A stretch of DNA of 64,000 nt, from contig OZ241979.1 of the NCBI GenBank assembly GCA_965204235.1, forward strand, positions 3,472,001-3,536,000, in the 5' to 3' direction. The translations under genes and the position numbers were made by a program. This stretch comes from JAJDTQ01 sp965204235. GTDB lineage: Bacteria > Desulfobacterota > Binatia > UBA9968 > JAJDTQ01. This document shows, in pieces, positions 7,173 through 15,195 of this stretch (the first letter of the stretch is position 1; every line of letters starts with the position of its first letter). Under the pieces are notes generated by a model that did no database searches, was not told the origin of the DNA, and worked only from the letters and a program-made list of their open reading frames with translations.

Positions 7173-10056
7173 TATCTGGAGCATCGCAAGGAAGGAACTT
7201 TCCACCTGGTTCTCGTCTCCCGCGGCGTTCATCTTCCTGGGGGCGTTCTCCGCGGTGTGCCTGTTCCTCTTCTTCTGGGTCGAGCAGTTCTTCGCGCGGA
7301 ACATCGTGGACGCGAGGCCGCTGTTCGAGTGGATGCCGGTCCTGCTCATCTTTCTCAGCGCGGCCCTGACCATGAAGATGTGGAGCGAAGAAAGGCGCAT
7401 GGAGACCCTGGAGTTCCTCTTCACCATGCCGGTCAAGACCCTCCACCTGGTGCTGGGCAAGTTCCTGGCGTGTCTGGGGCTGGTGGCCGTCGCGCTGGCG
7501 CTGACGATGGGGATCCCGCTGACCGTCTCCTTCATGGGCCCCCTCGACTGGGGCCCGGTGCTGGGGGCCTACACGGCTTCGCTGCTGTTGGCCGCCGCCT
7601 ACTGCTCCGTCGGCCTCTACGTCAGTTCCCGGAACGAGAGCCAGATCGCGAGCCTCATCCTCACCACCCTGATCGGCTTCGTGTTCTATCTCGTGGGCGT
7701 CCAGACCTTGAGCGGCCTGGTGGGGGTCCGCTGGGCCGAATACCTGGGTCTGGCGGCCACGGGCGTCCGTTTCGAGTCCATCACCCGGGGCATCCTCGAC
7801 CTCCGCGACGTCTATTACTACGTGAGCATCGTCGGGGTCTTCGTCACCCTGAACGTCTTCTCCCTGGAGCGGCTGCGGTGGTCGAGGGAAGGGCAGAGGC
7901 CGCGCCACCGGGCCTGGCAGGCAGTGGCGGCGCTGGTGGCGCTCAACTTCCTCCTGGCCAACTTCTGGCTCCATCGCGGCGTCACCGCCCGGGCGGACCT
8001 CACCGAAGGAAGGGACTATTCCATCTCCGGGGCCACCCGCGACATCATCGCCCAGTTGCAGGAGCCGCTGCTCATCCGGGGGTATTTCAGCGCGCGGACC
8101 CATCCGTTGCTGGCGCCGCTGGCACCCCGCATCCGGGACACCATCCGCGAGATCGAGTCCATCAGCGGGGGCCGGGTGCGCGCCGAGTTCGTGGACCCGC
8201 GGGAGGACCCCGACGTCGAGGAGGAAGCCAACCAGCGCTATGACATCCGGCCGATCCCGCTGCGCACCGAGGACCGTTACCAGACCTCGCTGGTCAACTC
8301 CTACTTCGACGTGCTGGTCCAGTACGGCGACAAGCACGAAGTGCTGCGGTTCCCGGACCTGATCGAGGTCAGGGGAGGCCGGACCAGGACGGAAGTGCGC
8401 TTGCGGAACCTGGAGTACGACCTTGCCCGGACCGTCAAGAAGGTGCTGTACGGCTTCCAGGACATCGAGTCGTTGTTCGCCGGCATCGAACGAGCGGTGG
8501 AGTTCGAGGGTTTCATCTCGTCCGAAGAGAAGCTGCCCAAGTCCATGGCGGTCTTCCGGACGGAATTGGTGGGATCCCTGGACACGCTGCGCCGGGAGTC
8601 CGGCGGCAAGTTCCGGTACGCCATCGTGGATCCCGAGGCCGAGGGAGGGGAGGTCGCCAAGCAACTCGCCGACCGGTACGGGTTCCGCCCCATGGCCGCG
8701 GGACCCTTCGACCCGAAGCGGTTCTACTTCTACATGGTCCTGAAGAACGACGGCGCGACGGTGCAGGTGCCGCTGCCCCGGGATCTGAACGGGGAAGCCG
8801 CCAGACGGAGCCTCGAAGCCGCCCTGCGGAGGTTCGCGCCGGGCTTCATCAAGACCATCGGGTTCCATGAACCGCCGCCGCAGCCGCTGCCCCAAGCCCG
8901 GGCTCCCCAGGCCGGCCAGTTCCGGTTCCTGGAACAGAAGCTGCGGGAGAACTACCACATGGTCGAGGCGGACCTGGAGTCCGGCTTGGCGCCGGAGAAC
9001 GTGGACCTGTTGTTGCTGGCGGCGCCCGAGGGGTTGGAGCCGAAGCAGCAGTTCGCGGTGGACCAGTTCCTCATGAAGGGCGGCTCCGTGGTCTTGCTGA
9101 CGTCGCCTTACCGGGTGACGCGGACCCAGGCCGGCCTGTCCGCGTCCCGGCACACCTCCGGTCTCGAGCCGCTGCTGGAGCACTATGGAGTGACGTTGCG
9201 GAAGACCCTGGTGCTCGACCCGCAGAACGAGCCTTTCCCGGTGCACGTGAACCGGCGCGCGGGCGGCTTCACCGTGCGCGAGTTGCAGTTCGTGCCGTAC
9301 CCCTACTTCGTGGACGTGCGGGGCCGGGGCCTCAACCGGGACAACCCCATTACCGCCCGGCTGCCCCAGTTGACCATGAGTTGGGCGTCGCCGCTTTCGC
9401 TTCCCGACGAAGAGGACGGGGTCACCCGCGTCGTTCCCCTGCTCGTGAGTTCCGACGCCTCCTGGACGTCGAGCTCCCCGAAGGTGCATCCCGACTTCAA
9501 GGTCCATCCGAAGCTCGGGTTCGAGCGGGAGGGGCAACCCGAGGGCCACGTGCTGGCCGCGGTGGTGGAAGGGGTCTTCCGCTCCTACTACGCGGACAAG
9601 GAGTCGCCGCTGCTGGCCGGGGACGACGGGGAAGCGCAGTCGCCGCCGGAGGGCGGGGAGGCCGAGGGCGCCGCGGACGGGGAGGCCGACCCGGTGGTCA
9701 CCGGCATGATCGAGAAGTCCCCGGAGTCCGCCCGCATCATCCTCGTGGGCTCCAACGAAGCGTTCACCGACCAGACCCTCCAGTTGTCTCGCGCCGCGGC
9801 CAACGACCGGTTCGTCAACTCGTTGCAGTTCCTGGAGAACGCGGTGGACTGGGCGTTGGAGGACCGCGCCCTGCTGTCCATCCGGAGCCGCGCCCATTTC
9901 GCGCGTACGCTCGTGCCCATGACGCGCGAGCAGAAGGCGTTCTGGGAGTACCTGAACTATGGCCTCGTCCTGTTGGGCCTGCTGTTGCTCTACGGCGCGC
10001 ACCGTTACCACCTGCGCGGCCTCCGGGACCGCTACGAAGGAATGCTGGCGGCCTGA
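7162..10056 (+). CDS. ABC-2 permease fused to GldG-like substrate-binding domain
   Basis: I take the ATG at 7162, which overlaps the upstream ATPase gene by 11 bp, giving 964 aa. Residues 1 to about 235 form a six-helix ABC-2 permease resembling GldF, beginning with SIARKELSTWFSSPAAF. After another helix near residue 255 comes a long periplasmic region with GldG-type features, such as DLTEGRDYSIS and GGSVVLLTSPYR, interrupted by an acidic low-complexity stretch near residue 830, and a C-terminal helix (YGLVLLGLLLLYG). In Bacteroidetes GldF and GldG are separate gliding/secretion proteins; the fused form is common in Deltaproteobacteria. Substrate unknown; no other gliding genes are nearby. 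Confidence 0.87.
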   Translation: MSGSIWSIARKELSTWFSSPAAFIFLGAFSAVCLFLFFWVEQFFARNIVDARPLFEWMPVLLIFLSAALTMKMWSEERRMETLEFLFTMPVKTLHLVLGKFLACLGLVAVALALTMGIPLTVSFMGPLDWGPVLGAYTASLLLAAAYCSVGLYVSSRNESQIASLILTTLIGFVFYLVGVQTLSGLVGVRWAEYLGLAATGVRFESITRGILDLRDVYYYVSIVGVFVTLNVFSLERLRWSREGQRPRHRAWQAVAALVALNFLLANFWLHRGVTARADLTEGRDYSISGATRDIIAQLQEPLLIRGYFSARTHPLLAPLAPRIRDTIREIESISGGRVRAEFVDPREDPDVEEEANQRYDIRPIPLRTEDRYQTSLVNSYFDVLVQYGDKHEVLRFPDLIEVRGGRTRTEVRLRNLEYDLARTVKKVLYGFQDIESLFAGIERAVEFEGFISSEEKLPKSMAVFRTELVGSLDTLRRESGGKFRYAIVDPEAEGGEVAKQLADRYGFRPMAAGPFDPKRFYFYMVLKNDGATVQVPLPRDLNGEAARRSLEAALRRFAPGFIKTIGFHEPPPQPLPQARAPQAGQFRFLEQKLRENYHMVEADLESGLAPENVDLLLLAAPEGLEPKQQFAVDQFLMKGGSVVLLTSPYRVTRTQAGLSASRHTSGLEPLLEHYGVTLRKTLVLDPQNEPFPVHVNRRAGGFTVRELQFVPYPYFVDVRGRGLNRDNPITARLPQLTMSWASPLSLPDEEDGVTRVVPLLVSSDASWTSSSPKVHPDFKVHPKLGFEREGQPEGHVLAAVVEGVFRSYYADKESPLLAGDDGEAQSPPEGGEAEGAADGEADPVVTGMIEKSPESARIILVGSNEAFTDQTLQLSRAAANDRFVNSLQFLENAVDWALEDRALLSIRSRAHFARTLVPMTREQKAFWEYLNYGLVLLGLLLLYGAHRYHLRGLRDRYEGMLAA

Positions 10057-10091
10057 GGGGCCAAGGACCCTGAAACGGAAAGGTTCTCTGC

Positions 10092-11129
10092 GTGGGCCGA
10101 TCGATCAAGCTCTTGCTGCTATTGTTGATCCTCCAGTCGGGGCTGGTGGTGTGGGTCAACCTGCCCGGAGACGACCAGGACGTCTTCGAAGCGGGTACGC
10201 GGTTGCTTCCGCCGGACGCAGCCGAGGCGGATACGGTGACCATCGAACAGCCGGGCGAGCCGCGGCTGCGCATGGCGCGCAAGGGCGACCGCTGGGTCTT
10301 GTCCGAGCAGGGAGACTTCCCGGTCTCGCTGTTGAAGTCCGAGCAGTTCGAGGACAAGCTGCTCAACGCCAGGAGGTCCTGGCCGGTGGGCAGGACCATG
10401 GCCGCGGCGAAACGGCTCAAGGTGACCCCGGATCGATTCGAGCGGCGGATACGGTTCCTCCGGGGCGCGGACGTCCTGGGCGACGTCTTCATCGGCTCTT
10501 CCCCCGGGTTCCGCAAGGTCCACGCCCGTCTCGACGGCGACGAGCATACCTACGCCATCGACTTCAATGCCTTCGACGCCCCGGCGGACGCCGACCGGTG
10601 GTATGACACGGAGGTCCTGAAGATGGAGGTGGGCGACATCGTCCGAATCGACATGGGGGCCTATGCGTTGCGGGCGGAGGAAGGGGTCTTCCAGGTCGAA
10701 GGACTGGGGGAGGACGAAGAGTCCGATGCGGAAGCGGTCCGGAAGCTCGTGAAGCAGGTGTCGGGAGTGGCTTTCCGGGAGGTGCTCGGCGAGGACGGCA
10801 AGGCGCGCTTCGACGCCGGCAAGCGGGTGCTGGAGTACACCGTCGAGTTGAAGGAAGGGCCGTCCGTCACGCATGCGGTGGTGTCCCCGGAGGAAGGCGA
10901 GCGCTATATCCTCAAGAGCTCGGCACAGCCCCATTACTTCGAGGTGGACCGGGACCGGTTCGACGGGCTGCGGGACACCGGCCGGGCCCAACTGGTCAAG
11001 GACGCTGAATCGCTCGAGGACACCGATTCGGTGGAGGACGCCGAACCTGTCGAAGGCGCCGGATCGGTGGAGGACGCCGGGTCCTCGGATATTGCGCGGA
11101 GCAAGCCACCCGCGCCCGCATGGCAGTAG
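10092..11129 (+). CDS. DUF4340 domain-containing protein
   Basis: GTG start at 10092 with GGAAAGG eight bases upstream; 345 aa. Residues 6-22 form a signal anchor (LLLLLLILQSGLVVWV), followed by a periplasmic DUF4340 domain that regularly follows GldFG-type genes. It starts 35 bp after the permease/GldG fusion and is part of the same exporter operon. The last 50 residues are acidic and built from short repeats of the type EDAEPVEGAGSVEDAG. The 3' third of this gene (from about 10642) has a second, internally deleted copy at 13522-13721. DUF4340 has no assigned activity; an accessory role in the export complex is inferred from linkage. Confidence 0.85.
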   Translation: MGRSIKLLLLLLILQSGLVVWVNLPGDDQDVFEAGTRLLPPDAAEADTVTIEQPGEPRLRMARKGDRWVLSEQGDFPVSLLKSEQFEDKLLNARRSWPVGRTMAAAKRLKVTPDRFERRIRFLRGADVLGDVFIGSSPGFRKVHARLDGDEHTYAIDFNAFDAPADADRWYDTEVLKMEVGDIVRIDMGAYALRAEEGVFQVEGLGEDEESDAEAVRKLVKQVSGVAFREVLGEDGKARFDAGKRVLEYTVELKEGPSVTHAVVSPEEGERYILKSSAQPHYFEVDRDRFDGLRDTGRAQLVKDAESLEDTDSVEDAEPVEGAGSVEDAGSSDIARSKPPAPAWQ

Positions 11130-11380
11130 CGGCGCCGAAGGGAAGAGACCACATGAGCGCACGACCCATGCCGACCCGGGAGACGGAGCCGTCGGCCGCC
11201 AAGCTCGATCTCGTGCGCCCGTGGCAGATCCACGCCGAAGAGAGCGGGGAGGAGCGCATCGCCGCCATCATCGTGAGGGCCGAGAAACCCGGCGGCTTCC
11301 TGCAAGGGAGGTGCGATCCGGAGACCTGCAAGTACTGGCAGGTTACGGCCCGACGCAGATACCCTTCGAGTTGGAATAGC
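10642..11380 (+). repeat. Long direct repeat, copy 1 (DUF4340 3' part plus eroded cupin gene)
   Basis: This segment is nearly identical to 13522-14434. Homology starts at CGAATCGACATGGGGGCC (compare CGTATCGATATGGGGGCC at 13524) and ends at the cupin stop codon. Copy 1 keeps the whole DUF4340 end but has lost most of the cupin gene; copy 2 shows the opposite. The two flank the membrane-protein gene at 11430. Confidence 0.9.
11153..11380 (+). pseudogene. Cupin (COG5553-like) pseudogene, internally deleted and frameshifted
   Basis: The first 17 codons (MSARPMPTRETEPSAAK) and the last 56 match the intact cupin gene at 13805-14434, but about 135 codons between them, including the metal-binding HxH motif, are absent. 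The deletion joins GCCAAG to the position after GGCAAG of the intact gene, a junction with 4-bp microhomology. Close to the end, one G is missing after TACTGGCAGG, so the last residues are out of frame (the intact gene ends GYGPTQIPFELE). The product would be non-functional. Confidence 0.88.
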
Positions 11381-11387
11381 CACAGTA

Positions 11388-11411
11388 AGACCTCTGCATA
11401 AAGCGGGGAAG
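11388..11411 (+). repeat. Short motif shared with 46350-46371 (possible IS end)
   Basis: AGACCTCTGCATAAAGCGGGG here closely matches AGACCTCTACATAAAGGGGG at 46351. The motif resembles terminal sequences of IS5-like elements, but no transposase is adjacent to either copy. It sits exactly between the end of the duplicated block and the membrane-protein gene, where an insertion boundary would be expected. Confidence 0.35.
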
Positions 11412-11429
11412 GCATGACAGGATGAGTAC

Positions 11430-13721
11430 ATGCAGAATCCTGAACGCCTCCCCTTGTGGTTGTTGCTGCTCGCCCTGTCCACGTTGTTCCCGTACAGCTT
11501 CGACAAGGGATACTTCTACCGTCCCGGCAACCATGACTGGATTACGGCACTGCACCTGACCGTCGCCGAGAACCTGTCCCCCGACCACGGTTTCCGGTTG
11601 TTCCTGGGGCGGCGCCCGGGATCGGGCGGCGCCCCCGCATACGAGATGTACAGCCGCTTTCCCGTCGGCGGATACGCACTGATCAAACTCGCCATCCTCC
11701 CCTTCGGAAACGACCTGTCGGCCAAGATCCTGGCAGCCCGCATGCTCATGCTGCTGTCGTTCAGCGCCGCTGCGCTCCTGGCCTTCCATTCCCTCGCACG
11801 GATCACCTCCCGCCCCTGGATCGCACTGGCCGCCACCCTCGCGGCCTTCTCCTCCTACTACCTGCTGTTGTACAGCAATGCGGTTTCCGTCGAGACGAGC
11901 GTGGACCTGTTCGCGGTGATGCTGGTGTTCCACGGCATGGTGGTGTTCGTGCAGGAGGGACGGTTCCGGCAGTTGCTGGCCAGGACCTGCGTTGCACTGC
12001 TGCTGGGGTGGCACGTGTATGCCTTCCTGCTGCCGTTCCTCATCCTGGGCCTGGCGAGCGAGGCGGTCCGGGCGTGGAAGGAGGGAACCGCGGTGTGGCC
12101 GCGTGTGCGCTCCATCGGGGCAGCGGTGCTGCGCAGCCGTTACACGGCGCTGGGCGTGTTCGCGCTGCTGTTCGGCGCGGTCGTCCTGGGCTTCAACTTC
12201 GCCAACGAGTACGCCGCGTTCGGAGGCCAGACTCCGGTGACCGAACTGCCGTCCTTCCAGTCCATGCTCAGCCGGACCGGACTGGACCAGGACCCGAACA
12301 GCACGTTCGACCGTGGGGGTTGGCTGCACTTCCTGCGACAGCAGTTCCGTCGTGTCTGCGTGGCGTCCGTTCCATCCGTGACGACCGACTGGGGAGCCAA
12401 GTTGCGGGGATGGTTTCCCTCTGTTGACTTTTGGGCGCCGGGCCTTTCGGGGCCGAAGTTGTCGCTTTACCTCCTGGCGTTGCTGATGGTCATGGTTGCA
12501 TCCACGACCGTGGTTCGGCTTGCGAGGCGGCTATTGGCATGGCGACACAGCATGCTGCTGGCCACCCTCGCCCTGTCGGGGTTTTTCTGGGCCCTCCCCA
12601 TGCGCCACAATGTGGCATACTCGGAGCACGACCCCGAGGCCATGTTCTACGTGGGCGTCCCGCTGGTGTTCTACTCACTGCTCCTGCTGTACGTCCACAA
12701 GCGCTTGGGGAGGGGGCATGGTCCGGTGGTCGGCCTTGCCGTTGCGGCGCTGCTCACCTTCGTCGTCTCCGTCTTCCAGATGGATCACCGATGGCGCATC
12801 GACGCCTATGCGGCGGAGATCCAACAGGCCGCCCTGGCCGAACTCGGGAGCATCCGCGAAACCACGCGGGGAAAGGTGGTCCTGATCCTTGGATCCATTG
12901 AGCCGGAAGGGTCCTGGCAGGTCACAGGGGAGCACAAATGGAAGTACTATCTCGCCGGAAGCGTCCTGTGGCGCTTCCTCCACCCGGTAGGCGCCGACAT
13001 ATCATACAATCCCGCGGGAAGCGTGCCGACACGCTTCCCGGACATGGAAGCCGTCGCCCGCGCAGCAGACTTCCTCCTCACCCGCGACCGCGTGGAGAGC
13101 GGTGCCTTGCTCACACCCGGGAACGAACAGGTGTTCCTGTATGATTCCGCGGGCATCGACGACTTGGTGGAGTTGTACCGGTCCACGTACCAACGGGTGG
13201 TGTCCGGAGAGCCTGCGGCGCGCTCCTACTTCGACGTCTATCTCCATGACGATGCGCTGGTCCACATCAGGGAGCCCTGCGTCCGGGAGGATGTGCCCGA
13301 GCAGGTCTTCGCGAGGTACGGCCGCGGGAAGCTTTTCATCTACGTCTGGCGAAGTGGCGTGCTGTTCGAAGGGAAGTGCATGGTTATCCTTCCATTGCCC
13401 GATTATCCCGTCTCCGGCATCCGGACGGGACACATGGAAGCACGCCGAAAGATCTGGGAAGTTGAGGTCCGATTCCCAACTCTTCCAGAAACTCCCGGAG
13501 CTGCTCCACCGTCCTCAAGTGCCCGTATCGATATGGGGGCCTATGCCTTGCGGGCGGAGGAAGGCGAGCGCTATATCCTCAAGAGTTCGGCACAGCCCCA
13601 TTACTTCGAGGTGGACCGGGACCGGTTCGACGGGCTGCGGGACACCGGCCGGGCCCAACTGGTCGAGGACGCCGAACCTGTCGAAGGCGCCGGATCGGTG
13701 GAGGACGCCGGGTCCGGTTGA
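11430..13721 (+). CDS. Polytopic membrane protein with chimeric DUF4340-derived tail
   Basis: The 763-aa protein starts at 11430. About ten hydrophobic segments lie in the first 480 residues (for example LWLLLLALSTLFPY, LMLLSFSAAALLAF and TALGVFALLFGAVVLGF), followed by a soluble region of about 220 residues. Polar motifs in the first large loop (GNHDW, EMYSRFPVGGYALIKL) recall GT-C type membrane glycosyltransferases, but I do not recognise the family with certainty. From residue 699 the sequence is that of DUF4340 (IDMGAYALRAEEGERYILKS onward), copied from the gene at 10092, so the natural C-terminus was probably replaced. It sits between the two copies of the long direct repeat. Confidence 0.6.
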   Translation: MQNPERLPLWLLLLALSTLFPYSFDKGYFYRPGNHDWITALHLTVAENLSPDHGFRLFLGRRPGSGGAPAYEMYSRFPVGGYALIKLAILPFGNDLSAKILAARMLMLLSFSAAALLAFHSLARITSRPWIALAATLAAFSSYYLLLYSNAVSVETSVDLFAVMLVFHGMVVFVQEGRFRQLLARTCVALLLGWHVYAFLLPFLILGLASEAVRAWKEGTAVWPRVRSIGAAVLRSRYTALGVFALLFGAVVLGFNFANEYAAFGGQTPVTELPSFQSMLSRTGLDQDPNSTFDRGGWLHFLRQQFRRVCVASVPSVTTDWGAKLRGWFPSVDFWAPGLSGPKLSLYLLALLMVMVASTTVVRLARRLLAWRHSMLLATLALSGFFWALPMRHNVAYSEHDPEAMFYVGVPLVFYSLLLLYVHKRLGRGHGPVVGLAVAALLTFVVSVFQMDHRWRIDAYAAEIQQAALAELGSIRETTRGKVVLILGSIEPEGSWQVTGEHKWKYYLAGSVLWRFLHPVGADISYNPAGSVPTRFPDMEAVARAADFLLTRDRVESGALLTPGNEQVFLYDSAGIDDLVELYRSTYQRVVSGEPAARSYFDVYLHDDALVHIREPCVREDVPEQVFARYGRGKLFIYVWRSGVLFEGKCMVILPLPDYPVSGIRTGHMEARRKIWEVEVRFPTLPETPGAAPPSSSARIDMGAYALRAEEGERYILKSSAQPHYFEVDRDRFDGLRDTGRAQLVEDAEPVEGAGSVEDAGSG

Positions 13722-14434
13722 CAGGGCGCCGGCTCCTCGGATATTCCGAGGAGCAAACTACCCGCGCCCGCAGGCCGGGAGCGGAACCGAAGGGAGGAGA
13801 CCACATGAGCGCACGACCCATGCCGACCGGGGAGACGGAGCCGTCGGCCGCCAAGCGGTTCATCGCAGAGGCGCGGCGACTCTTTGCGGACGAGCCCGAC
13901 GCCGACAGGCGCTGGCGGAAGATGGGGCCTCTGCTGGCGGAGCTCCTGGCGGACCCCGGCGTGAAGTCCCAGTCGGAGAAGTGGCCGTCCTGTGACCAGG
14001 GGGGCCTTTCCGAGGGCGGACAGCGAGCCCAGAACCTTCTCCTCTACGAGGACCCGGACCACGGCTTCGTCGTCAACGGGCTGGTCAAGGCGCCGGGAAC
14101 CCGCACCAACATCCACGACCACGCGCACAACTGGACCCTCTACGGAGTGCTGGACGGGCACGAGACCATCGAGCGCTACGAGCGCCTGGACGACGGATCC
14201 CGGCCGGACTATGCGGAGGTGCGGAAGACGGAGAACGCCCATGTCGGACCGGGCAAGATCGACCTCGTGCGCCCGTGGCAGATCCACGCCGAAGAGAGCG
14301 GGGAGGAGCGCACCGTCGCCATCATCGTGAGGGCCGAGAAGCCCGGCGGCTTCCTGCAAGGGAGGTACGACCCGGAGACCTGCAAGTACTGGCAGGGTTA
14401 CGGCCCGACGCAGATACCCTTCGAACTGGAATAG
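13522..14434 (+). repeat. Long direct repeat, copy 2 (shortened DUF4340 part plus intact cupin gene)
   Basis: Second copy of the block at 10642-11380. The DUF4340 portion has lost about 210 bp between two GGAGGAAGG sequences present in copy 1 (near 10676 and 10888), leaving a single GGAGGAAGG; the acidic repeat tail is also shorter. The cupin gene is complete here. Confidence 0.9.
13805..14434 (+). CDS. Cupin-fold metal-dependent protein (COG5553/cysteine dioxygenase-like)
   Basis: ATG at 13805 with AGGGAGGAG upstream; 209 aa. The centre has a cupin motif: HDHAHNWTLYGVLDG supplies the HxH metal ligands and downstream Gly, and IHAEESG supplies the later His. This resembles predicted double-stranded beta-helix metal enzymes (COG5553), distant relatives of cysteine dioxygenase. 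It lies downstream of a DUF4340 end in both copies of the duplicated block, so the ancestral order was gldA-gldFG-DUF4340-cupin. The other copy (11153) is destroyed, so this is the functional one. The substrate is unknown. Confidence 0.78.
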   Translation: MSARPMPTGETEPSAAKRFIAEARRLFADEPDADRRWRKMGPLLAELLADPGVKSQSEKWPSCDQGGLSEGGQRAQNLLLYEDPDHGFVVNGLVKAPGTRTNIHDHAHNWTLYGVLDGHETIERYERLDDGSRPDYAEVRKTENAHVGPGKIDLVRPWQIHAEESGEERTVAIIVRAEKPGGFLQGRYDPETCKYWQGYGPTQIPFELE

Positions 14435-14441
14435 CCCCCGC

Positions 14442-14594
14442 GTGTCGAGCGGGACGGCGGAACGAAATCCTGGTCACCGGGGACCGGAAACGGCGGCCCT
14501 CTCCAAAGAAACCCTCCTCGAAAAGATCGAGGAGGCAGCCACCCTTTACAACCGCCTCGTCCTGGTGGTGGCCGGCCCGGAGAGAGCGGCATGA
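14442..14594 (+). pseudogene. BrxF-like (BREX-3) P-loop protein remnant
   Basis: A GTG at 14442, eight bases after the cupin stop codon, opens a 50-codon frame containing LSKETLLEKIEEAATLYNRL and then VLVVAGPERAA. This matches the N-terminus of BrxF, the small P-loop protein of type 3 BREX defence systems, up to the point where the GxxGxGK(S/T) loop should begin; that loop and the rest are missing. Its TGA overlaps the next ATG (ATGA at 14591), the coupling expected for a brxF-to-downstream BREX ATPase junction. Family assignment is from memory of the motif and needs a profile search. Confidence 0.5.
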
Positions 14595-14836
14595 AGTACG
14601 GCGACCTGATCCAAAATGAGGGGATCTATGAGGTCCGCGCCGGCTTCAAGAAGGCGTGGCAGGAGCACGACTACGCCACCATCATCGCCGTTGCCGAAAA
14701 GATCCCCGAAACAGTCCTTCAGGAAGACCCCAAGTTGCTCATGTGGTACGACCAGGCGGCAACCCGCAGCGAGATGGGATGGATAATGCTGCTTGGTTTT
14801 TCCTGTCTTCAAATCAATCTGACAGGGCCACCGTAG
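14591..14836 (+). pseudogene. Remnant of large BREX ATPase-like gene joined to another C-terminus
   Basis: The frame starts MKYGDLIQ, the typical beginning of the large DUF6079/BrxC-type ATPase that follows brxF in BREX-3 loci, then switches at once to a sequence (AWQEHDYATIIAVAEKIPE, then VLQEDPKLLMWYDQA) that looks like the C-terminal end of a large defence-island protein. More than a thousand codons appear to have been deleted between the two. The last 20 residues run into the 3' end of the convergent PIN gene and are not genuine. Non-functional. Confidence 0.45.
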
Positions 14837-15195
14837 CGGACGACATTGGCATCCCCGGTAAGCAATGTGATGCCTTCGACACGCGCTTGAGCAATGAGCA
14901 TGCGGTCGAAAGGATCCTTGTGAATCAGCGGCAGAGCGGCGACTTCGAGAACGTGTTCCGACCGAACCTCAAGTTCGTCATAGCCATTCTCCATCAGGTC
15001 GTCCCGCAATCGAGATGGTTCGACCGAAAAGTCCTTCCTGCCGAGCGCCTTCTTGATGACAACTTCCCAAATGCTTGCAGTACTGAACACTGGCGCCGCA
15101 GCGAGATCAGAGAGAAGGGTCCGGGCTTGTGACGATAAACGATCCTGGGCGCCTGTGACCCAGAGCAACAGATGGGTATCCAGCAAATGGGTCAC
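14809..15195 (-). CDS. PIN-domain ribonuclease (VapC-like toxin)
   Basis: The 128-aa protein has the acidic PIN-domain residues Asp6 (LLDTHLLLW), Glu44 (SIWEVVIK), Asp97 (KDPFDRML) and Asp115 (LTGDANVV), so it should be a Mg-dependent single-strand RNase. VapC toxins normally follow a small antitoxin gene; here the GTG start at 15195 overlaps the stop of a TcmP gene (GTGA) and no VapB-like frame is visible. Either the antitoxin was lost, or the PIN protein now belongs to the TcmP/DUF5131 cassette. Confidence 0.85.
   Translation of the reverse strand: MTHLLDTHLLLWVTGAQDRLSSQARTLLSDLAAAPVFSTASIWEVVIKKALGRKDFSVEPSRLRDDLMENGYDELEVRSEHVLEVAALPLIHKDPFDRMLIAQARVEGITLLTGDANVVRYGGPVRLI

Noticed and set aside
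6982..10011. Minus-strand open frame of 1009 codons
   Set aside because: Antisense shadow of the GldFG fusion with low-complexity composition and no recognisable domain.
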